Source: Aquilaria yunnanensis
Lineage: Eukaryota > Streptophyta > Magnoliopsida > Malvales > Thymelaeaceae
DNA: 64,000 nucleotides
Direction of reading: 5' to 3'
NCBI GenBank assembly: GCA_039654915.1
Contig: CM077600.1
Location: 78,377,992-78,441,991 of the forward strand
Below, piece after piece: positions 56,169-64,000 of this stretch. Position numbers and translations under genes: made by a program. Under the pieces are notes generated by a model. The model was not told where the DNA came from and made no database searches. It saw only the letters and a list, made by a program, of their open reading frames with translations. The stretch's first letter is position 1. Every line of letters begins with the position of its first letter.

Positions 56169-59048
56169 TGTAACGTCGCCTACCCTAGATGGGGCCCTCC
56201 TAGGAAGACTATGGAATCAAAGTCCTGCACTAGTTGTAATTGGCTAGTTAATTACTTGTCCCATGTTAAAACATTTTACGCATCTAATTATTAACCTAAT
56301 ATGCATTATACATGCACATGCACTTATAAATCAAAACATTGCCGACACTTATAAAATGTAACTAATACAGAAGTCAAAGAATAAAAGGTAAGTGTATTTA
56401 CTACAAGTAATAACTGTGCATGTGCATCATTAGAAAAGTAAAGACTATGGACATGCCCAAAAGCAACTGAAATACTACTTGACCTAAAGACATTGGAGGC
56501 CAAACTAGCATACATATGTATACTAAAAGATTGCTACAGAGATTCATGGTTGACTATGCCCATCTTTGTGCTGCTAGCCTCTGCAAGGCTGCAAAACAAC
56601 TATAGTTCACAACCAACTTAACCAATAAAACAAGAATTGATAACAATTCACTTAACGGTTTACCTGCAAGTAAAACAATAGCATGGCAATGCCCCTTATG
56701 GTCATCGGCTCCGAATAGATGAAATCTATACAACAATAATAAAGGGAGTTAGAATTTGAAGATTCCCAATAAGGGATTTGGGTACCTGCAAAGAAATGTG
56801 AAAATCTGCTACAAAAACTTAAGGACACTCATACATATAAAATATGTGGAATCTACTGCCGGCCTTGTGTAGATTGAGGGCTAATATATGTGCATATACC
56901 TAGACACCTTGGGATCCCTCCTCAACCTAGACTTCCTCACGGTGGGTCACTCCATGCCTTGCTAGTTCTAGCCACTAAGTCACTCCTAGTAAGCGTTAGC
57001 TTACTAATAGACGAAGTAATGTAGCCTTCCCTTTGTTATTGTGTAGGTGAACATGGTGGATACTCATTGCTTGCGTTGTAAGAAATCAATTAGGTGTACT
57101 AGGGCTCCATATAGTACCTCAAGTCCTTGGACTTGCTTGGTCACTTGTGATAGATGCAGTAATGCAGCCTTCCGTTGGTTATTGTGCAGGTGAACATGGT
57201 TGATTCTCATTGCTTGTGCTGTAAGAAATTCGTTAGATGTACTAGGCCTCCATATAGTGCCTCAAGTCCTTAGACTTGCTAGGTCACTTGTGAACTAAGC
57301 CTCCACCCATTTAACCTACCAAGGATGTGCTAGGCTTTCACTTGTGCCTCAAGGCACAGCTTGGCTAGGTAATAAGTCCACTACGCCTTCATCTATGGTG
57401 TTCCACTATCCATCATTACTTGGTTCATAATATTATCGTAAGGCTTGCTATGGATGGACTTAATTTACTAGGTCCCATAGAACCCCTTATGTGCACTAGG
57501 GTTTCTCATTGGTGCCTTAAACTCAAAGCTTCCACTAGACAACCAATGCTGCTAAATAGCTTTAACCTTTCCTAATGACCTTATTGAATTGCTCCAGGCT
57601 CTTCCTAGATCACTTTGCTTCATGCTTTCTTTGTACCCAAGAACATTGATCCACAAACAAGTGCTTTAAGGAACTATGAGAGGTACTAAGCTACCATTGG
57701 TCGACTTTCACCCTAAATCCCCTCAGGCACTCATTGACTTCTCACTTTGAAGCAAAATAAACAATAACCTAGGTCAATTCAACCTTAGGTCAAAGAATGA
57801 AAGTTGTAGATCTTTCTCTTAGCTTCATGTGGAATTGGACATCTGAGCAAAAAATTCTGAAAGAAATACTACAGCGTGTAAATGATGTCAAGTGCTAGCA
57901 CCTAGGCATTGAAGTTGGAACTGAGGTAATAGAAGCATTTTTCTCTCAGATTCCCAATGGGGTGCTGGATGCTATAGCCCCACTTGATGCCTAGGGGCCA
58001 GGCCCTCGAGCCCTACACTTCTAAGCTTCATCCATAGCATGTTTGGAGGCCTTCCAATCCATCCAAACCTTCATACTTCCCCTCCATTAGCTCCAATTCA
58101 TGTTAACTAATACAATAGGCCATGGATATGCCGAACTAAGCAAGTCTTAAGGCTTGAAACATGCCTCACTAGACCATGGTTTCACACTAGTGCATCACAA
58201 GCAAAATCTATCATAACCTATACATATCTTCCAAACTACCTGAATCCAACATTCAAGCAACTAAGACATGCATTATAAGAGTATTAAAACTAAATCCCTT
58301 ACCCAATTGAGAAGAACAAGCATGCCATGAAGCATCACAAGGAAAAAACCTTCCACTACGGAGTTCTTATTGTTCCAAGAAAATCCAACATATAAGGCAC
58401 CAAATTAAGCTAGACCCAAGCTCATACAACCTTAAGAATACCAAGAACAACTCAAGAACAAGGAGTGAAAAATGTTACCTAAGCCCACCAAGCTAAAAAA
58501 TGTAATCCAGGAGCTTCTACACCAAAACTACGTAAGATTAAGGCCTTTCATGCATATATACATCATGGGGCACCAAAAGCCACCAAGAATTGATGAAGAA
58601 ATGCAAGTTTCGCCATGGAATTGAAGAAAAGAGGGAGAGCTACAGGTTTTGGGAGGTTGAAGATGATGAATAGTAGCTACCGATTCCTTTTTAAATAGCC
58701 ATCTTCTCACTTTAGCCCTTTAACTTTTGTTATTTTTGCAATAAAACCCCATGGTTAAATAGTGCCACAAGACTTGGCAATTTAGCCCAACTTATTGGTT
58801 TGTTGTCACTTAGGTCCAAAATAATAACTTATGAGCTTGGAAAACCAAACCTATCACCATGGGGTACAAAATGACCATTTTGCCACTGGTGCCATTTAGG
58901 TGCCAAATTGAACTACGAACCAACTACCTTTTTAAATACTTGCTTGAGTTGCTTATTCAAGATAATTGAGACATTAAACTAGGGATTTTGACTTGTCTAA
59001 CAAGCCTTACCTGACCAATAAAGATCCACTACCTTGAGGGTTGTAACA
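56169..59048 (-). repeat. Putative 2.9-kb LTR of another minus-strand gypsy element
   Basis: It starts TGTAACGTCGCCTACCC and ends GGTTGTAACA at 59048. The start resembles the other gypsy LTRs here in style (TGT-AC followed by a CC-rich run), and the bases after its end, read on the minus strand, give CCAACGTGGGGAGAA, a good plus-strand primer next to a 3' LTR. The following GGAGAATTTGGTCCTC resembles the sequence inside the large gypsy element's 3' LTR (24935-24955). A second LTR is not in the window. It contains a 143-bp tandem duplication. Confidence 0.5.
57016..57301. repeat. 143-bp tandem duplication
   Basis: Two adjacent copies starting GTAATG at 57016 and 57159, each running through AGGTGAACATGGT, CTCATTGCTTG and CCTCAAGTCCTT to CTTGTGA. 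About one base in eight differs by eye. Noncoding. Confidence 0.85.
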
Positions 59049-59631
59049 TTCTCCCCACGTTGGAGAATTTGGTCCTCTGAATTGAATCTCCCCACCTTGA
59101 GATTAAAACCTAGGATATCGTGCGGCATTTCCCGACCAAACCTAGCAAAGGGTGTCAACTTCGGAACTACTCACCCATTATTCACCTACCTGACTTGTAT
59201 AACTAAGGCCCTTCGACATTCAAGTTGGACCATCATCTGCATAGGTACCGTGGCCAATGCTATACTTTCTGCACATGCCAACCAGCAACCTTAACCACAT
59301 TGCTCACTGTTCCCCAACCTTCCCTGACTTTGCTAGGCCTAAAAGCACCTTAGTGCTACTTCACTTTGAAGACTATGGTATGGTACTAGATCTTAGATAA
59401 CTCAATTCTATCCTAATAAGTCCTATGACCAATAATTTCTCCTTACTTTTCTTCATGCCAAACCTTCATAGCGTAAGCTAACTTCACAAGTTTAAAACTT
59501 GTGAACTAACACTTGCACTTTAAAAATCTTAGCCTAGGTTAAGCACCGAATTTCCTTTTACCAAGACATCTCAGTGCAAGATAGCTTAACAAGCACATGA
59601 CTCATCCACCAACTCTAGTACTGATGGTTCT
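59049..59631 (-). other. Internal remnant next to the putative LTR
   Basis: It follows the putative LTR and its polypurine tract and would be the end of an integrase or chromodomain region on the minus strand. I cannot read a conserved motif. It is cut at 59632 by a Gy-1 LTR. Confidence 0.35.
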
Positions 59632-60818
59632 TGTTGCCACCACACAAAAATGGCAGAATTACAAGTGTATCATAATGGCTAAAAACTATTTTATTGTGTA
59701 ATTCTCACCATAGTGATTGAAGTGAAAGGGGTAAAAGGCATGATCAATACCTCCTTAAAAGTGTTCCAAGTTAGTTACTTGGCCCCCAAGAAAATCCTTA
59801 AGGATTGCTTATTTGTCAAGCAACCTATGGACTTTTTTGTAAGGTTTTGGAAATTCAGGTACTCAATGGAAAACCTTTTAAGAAAGAGCTTTGGAGAGTT
59901 ATGGGAAGGATATGAATGGTATAAAAGTGCTATTGGAGGACCAAATTGCTCATGGAAGACAAGTTTGGACAAAGGAAATACTAAAGGCATTAAGGACCTA
60001 CATGTCCTAGTGTAAACCTTAAGGTGTTCAAGCTTTTGCCTTAAGTCAAAGTGTGAGATTATGGAATTATCCCACCATGGAGGAGGCAACAAAGGCTTGT
60101 AAATGGGTCAAAAATGTTAGGCAAATGTGTACCAATTATTTTAAGACAAAGAAACCATAATTAGTGAGAAGGAAAATGACATAGAGCAAGGCTAAGCTTG
60201 TTTAAGTGTGTTTTGTGCCCTTAAGCTCATTTAAGGCCATTTAAGTGGCCAATTCACTTATCTTTCTCCCATATTTGACCCACATAGCAACCATCCTCCT
60301 CCATAGTTCTTCCATAACTCCTCCATAGCCACCATACCTCCAAGATTGAAATTGACGGCAAAAGAAAGCAAGAAAGGGCAATTGGAAGCTATGTGGTCCT
60401 AAGACTTGAGTGCACCTAGGATCAAGCTCCAATTTCAGCATAGCTATCAAGGTAAGGGTTCTCTTGCTCTCATGAGTTGTTTTCTATATTTTCAAGCAAC
60501 CATGGAGCTAGGGCTAAGCTTGGAAGAAAGCCATGAGCTTGATGAACCAAGCTTAGTGAGGGGAGTGCACTTATTGAAGGTTTTGTGACCTAGTGTGAAG
60601 TGCACAATGATGGCAGTGAAATGAGGGCTTCTATAGCCCAAAGTTAGTACTAACTACTATTAAAATCCACCTAAGACTAAACATTAGCTTGAGGAAGGCT
60701 GCTATAGTGATTTATTTAAGTTTATTACATGTTTTATGGACTAATCTATGGTTATTGTTGCTGCTGCATTTCATGTGTTTGTTGGTTGTGAATGGCTGCA
60801 GTTGGTTGCTATGTCTTG
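59632..60818 (+). repeat. Gy-1 LTR, 5' half, plus orientation
   Basis: It starts TGTTGCCACC at 59632 (TGTTACCACC in the other copies) and follows the Gy-1 LTR in element sense for about 1.19 kb. The Tat copy is inserted after TCTTG (60814-60818). The rest of the LTR is probably beyond the window. Its short open frames are shared with the antisense reading of the other LTRs and are not genes. Confidence 0.88.
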
Positions 60819-61679
60819 TGATAGCCAAAGGGCTATTACCCTTCAAACTCTCAAGCTCTGACGAAGCACCACCCTCAGAAAAGATGAGCATCACCCTCAA
60901 AGAATGCGAGCACCAACCTCAGGAAAAGAGGGTTCGCAGTCCTTGACCCATTGACCTTGGTAATCCACCATTACCCTCGGGATTAACAGGACTGACCTTC
61001 GGAAAATGGTACACTACCACCATCGGTAAAATGACCTGACCAACTTTGCGAAGAGTAGACTCACCATCATCGGTAGGGGAAAGCATCCTCTGAAAGGAAT
61101 CCTCTGTGCAGAGGGGCCTTCCGAGTAACTGGGGAGACCTCGGCTAGAAGTTCTCATATCCTGAAGAGGTCTCTTTCACCGAAGGTGTCTTGTGAACATG
61201 ACAAAAATGGTTAAGGAGCCTTTGACACAGAGCCCTCGCACATGCCCCTAACACACAGACCTCCCACGGCCCTGACTTCTGGCCAAAACGGCCTATGGCC
61301 AGTTGGAGATCCCCATACCCAAAGGTACAGACCGCATCTAGCCGAACACGTGTCATGATCTAAGCGAGCTATGTCAAACGGACTTCTCCCAATCTCCTCT
61401 TATAAATACTTGGGGAAACGACCTTGGTAGGGACATGGGGCAGAATTCTCAAGAGAACTCTACTCTTTGTTCTCCAGTCACTACTCTTCACTTGCCAAAT
61501 ACTAACTTGGGCATCGGAGTCTCCTCCCCTGGAAACACACTCTGAGGACCTCATAACCCCTGTTCTTTCGAGTGTTTCAGGCACTCTCACGTCGGAAGTC
61601 TCTCCTTCAGACACCCTCCACACCGGAAGTCCCTACTTCAGGCCAGTATGTCATACAATGAAGATCCCGATAGGCATCA
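60819..61679 (+). repeat. 5' LTR of the second Tat element
   Basis: Starts TGATAGCC with the terminal hairpin ATAGCC...GGCTAT (60821-60836) and ends GCATCA. TATAAATA at 61401-61408. The primer site TGGCGCCGTCTGTGGGAA follows at 61682-61699. Confidence 0.9.
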
Positions 61680-61846
61680 TTTGGCGCCGTCTGTGGGAAC
61701 CCACCCTCAGGTAGCCATCACTAAGACTTGCATTTAAGGATAAGGGACTCCCGAAATCCCCATCCGCGCCGGAGAATCAGTCGGCGATCGAACAACCGGC
61801 CACAGGGACTTCTACGCTTAAGGATGAACGTCCTCTAACGATCATA

Positions 61847-63280
61847 GTGAGCTTCCTACGTGATTTTCTGTGCCCTATTGTGGCTGAAATGACGCAACAG
61901 CTGGACGAAAGGTTGGCACAACCACATTCAGACCGAAGGGCTCCTTCACCAACTCCCCGTCAAGAGAGAAGCCCAAAGTCCACTCATCGGAGCTTGGGTA
62001 GTGAGGACTTCCATGACGAGCCCTCAATGGAGGACGTACCCCCCAGAGTCCGACTTACTAAAGAAAGCTAGGACTTACTGCTGATGAAGTTCATCACCGG
62101 AAAGAAGATCACAATCCCCTTACCGCCGAGGTTACTCCCCGAAAAGAAGGCATCGTTCCTCATTGCCAGAGGCCTCCAGGCAGCAAAAAGAGCCCAGTGC
62201 CACCATCCTAATGGAAAAGAGTCACCCTTTAGCCGAGCAATAGTTGAGGCACCTATGCCAAGTGACTTCTGGGTGCCACGCTTAAAAACCTATGACAGGC
62301 GTAGTGACCCTTAAGCCCGCCTAACCAAGTATAGGCGTAGTATGGTGCTACATGGTGCCGATGATGCTACCCTTTGCAAGTGCTTTGAGGTCAACCTCTC
62401 CGGCCCGGCAACCGCATGGTACAACTCCTTCACCCCGAGAACTATAATGAGTTTCCAAGAGCTGTCCACAACATTCACGCAATAGTTCATCGGCAGTAGG
62501 CCAACAGCAAAGATGTCGGTTCAAATGTTTGACATAGCGCAAAGGAATAAAGATACCATTCGCGACTATGTCGAAAGGTTCAACCGAGAGGCCTTGAGTG
62601 TGCCGAACTTCCGCCCTGAAATATGCATCCTCGCCATGATACGAGGACTTCGACAAGACTCACAACTCTTTTATGAGTTCTCGAAGGACCCCCCGGACAC
62701 CCTCGGTGAGTTCTATTGAAGGGCCGAATAGCACATGACGGCTGAAGAGCTAAGGATGGGAGGTCCAAAGCCCGACCACACTCGGCCCGAAGGCCCAAGT
62801 CAACAACGTCGTTACCCAAGAGGTGCTGGGGGTTGACCTTGGAGGTATAGAGGGAAGAAGCTAGTGACGTTCACCCCTTTGAACAACACGAGAATGAACA
62901 TACTGTTGGCGATGGAAAGGCAGGGCATCCCAGATCTAGCGACTGAAGGGCATGACCTTGAAAAACAAGAAAAATATGAAGAAATTCTACCAGTTCCATC
63001 GTGATCACGGTCATGACATTGAGGATTGCTTCTAACTCAGGAAGTACATCGAGTCCCTAATCAAGTAGGGCCAACTTCACCGGTACCTGTGGATCCCCTC
63101 TCCAAGGGGAAGAAGGGAGGAGGAAAGAAAGGAAGATGAGGACTATGATTCCGACCGACGTCGGAACTGAAGTCCAAAGAAGAATCCTCAACCATCGGCT
63201 GGAGTAATCCAGACGATCACCACGGGGCTGCCTTCGGTAGAGAGGAAGGGGAAAGCCAGGGAGATCTCGGTAATGGAACT
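61847..63280 (+). pseudogene. Second Tat element: gag, broken
   Basis: It begins MSFLRDF at 61847, parallel to MGFLQDF in the first copy. Readable pieces at 61847-62071, 62084-62314 and 62513-62719 follow the same order (IVEAPMPSDFWVPRLKTYD, FNREALSVPNFRPE, YEFSKDPPDTLGEFY). Stops include one at 62311 where the first copy has Gln. The knuckle (about 62986-63030) reads FYQFHRDHGHDIEDC, its first Cys changed to Tyr. At the gag-protease junction (63275-63290) there is no stop, unlike the first copy. Confidence 0.85.
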
Positions 63281-64000
63281 TGGTAACCCATCGAACAAGC
63301 ACGTTCGAAAAGATTGGTTTACCGTAGTATTCCCACATGATGACCCACTCTTTATTATGGCAGGGATTGGGAGTTGGGACGTAAAAAGGGTGCTCCTGGA
63401 CGATGGGTCCAACGCTGATGTCCTATTCTCCCAACTGTTGCTAAGCTTGGGCATTGTGAAAGCTGACATCAAACTTGTCACATCCCCTACCTTCGGGGTA
63501 GGTCATTCCGAACTCCCTGTCCTCGAGTGGATTGATCTACCTCTGATGTTAAGGGGAACTTCTGTTCAGAACAATAGAGAGCTGTTCGCCTCAGTCATGA
63601 CCTGGTTCATAGTCATTAACATCCCCTTTTCGTACAATGTAATCCTCGAAAGGCAAACTCAAGGGAACTTTCACATCCAACCAGATGTGAAGTACCTGAT
63701 GGTCACCTTTCGGGATGAAGAAGGGGGATGTAGATATATTTATCGATCAAGCTGAAGTTCGGAAAGTCTTCGTAAAGGTGAGGTAGAGCCCAGTGAAAAT
63801 ACACGTACAGACCTCTAGAGGGAAGGGCATACTCACCGAAGAGCCTACAGAAGGGGAGAAAAATGACTCAGAAAAAATTAAAACTGAGGATGTAGAGCTT
63901 GTCCCAGGCCGAAGTACCCATATAGGGAAACATTTGGCTGAAGGTGACAAGCAAAAGCTTGTATCTTTCCTTTTAATGAACAAAGATCTATTTGCTTACT
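63273..64000 (+). pseudogene. Second Tat element: protease, frameshifted and cut by the window
   Basis: The frame from 63273 has the active-site motif LLDDGSNADVLF at about residues 43-54 and the later YNVILERQTQGNF (first copy: YNAILGRQTQ). A frameshift at a G run near 63724 shifts the rest, which is still recognisable in another frame up to NKDLF at the window end (LVPGRSTHIGK). A stop at 63785 adds to the damage. Confidence 0.85.

Larger units (their letters stand above)
60819..64000 (+). mobile_element. Second Tat element, left part, truncated by the window
   Basis: LTR 60819-61679, primer site, gag and protease in the same order as the copy at 8286 and clearly homologous along their length, but with more differences, several stops and frameshifts, and a shorter LTR (861 against 972 bases). 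The candidate left target duplication is TCTTG. The element continues past 64000. Confidence 0.92.

Noticed and set aside
55881..56294. Two adjacent plus-strand frames with hydrophobic N-termini
   Set aside because: AT-rich, no motif, and the second runs across the proposed LTR start; not supportable as genes.
57016..57301. CRISPR-like array
   Set aside because: Only two units of 143 bases directly adjoining, no short repeats with spacers; a tandem duplication in a plant repeat.

Overview
This window reads as heterochromatic nuclear DNA of a flowering plant, probably a eudicot with a large repeat-rich genome; the species cannot be told. I find no cellular host gene, rRNA, tRNA or CRISPR array. 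Almost every base that can be assigned belongs to LTR retrotransposons, many nested inside one another. Four families recur: (i) 'Gy-1', a chromodomain Ty3/gypsy element with about 2.4-kb LTRs running TGTTAC to GTAACA and an initiator-Met-tRNA primer site; (ii) two related gypsy groups with LTRs starting TGTCAC (the large element at 22898-54071, and the LTR family seen at 4600-5767 and 28842-31173); (iii) a Tat-lineage gypsy element with LTRs of about 0.97 kb starting TGATAGCC; (iv) a Ty1/copia element with 1.4-kb LTRs starting TGTTAGTG.

Left part (1-22508): a deletion-damaged Gy-1 copy on the minus strand (1-4366) meets an inverted Gy-1 LTR tip (4366-4599), then half an LTR of a second gypsy family (4600-5767), then another internally deleted Gy-1 copy (5768-21466, minus). 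The LTR of that copy was split by a complete young Tat element (8286-19395, plus strand, target duplication AATAG). The Tat element carries gag, protease, RT, two RNase H domains and integrase in one frame broken by stops. It also carries an antisense, apparently spliced gene (17600-15212) between pol and the 3' LTR. An inverted Gy-1 LTR part (21467-22508) follows.

Centre (22893-54076): one gypsy element on the minus strand (target duplication CAGAC) contains a solo LTR (28842-31173, GCTAC) and an inverted, truncated copia LTR (33730-53315). That copia LTR in turn contains a complete Gy-1 element (34273-44223, CAATA) and a nearly intact copia element of the same family (44737-53065, ATACC). 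Undoing these insertions restores continuity at each step, which gives the relative order of events.

Right part (54077-64000): about 2 kb of AT-rich DNA with weak hints of an old gypsy 3' end, a putative 2.9-kb LTR (56169-59048) with a 143-bp tandem duplication, the 5' half of a Gy-1 LTR in plus orientation (59632-60818), and a second, more decayed Tat copy (60819 to the window end).

Nearly all coding frames are broken. The best preserved are Tat gag and RNase H-integrase and the copia gag-integrase and RT-RNase H frames. The two Tat copies and the four Gy-1 copies can be compared with one another inside the window, and this is how most breaks and deletions below were recognised.
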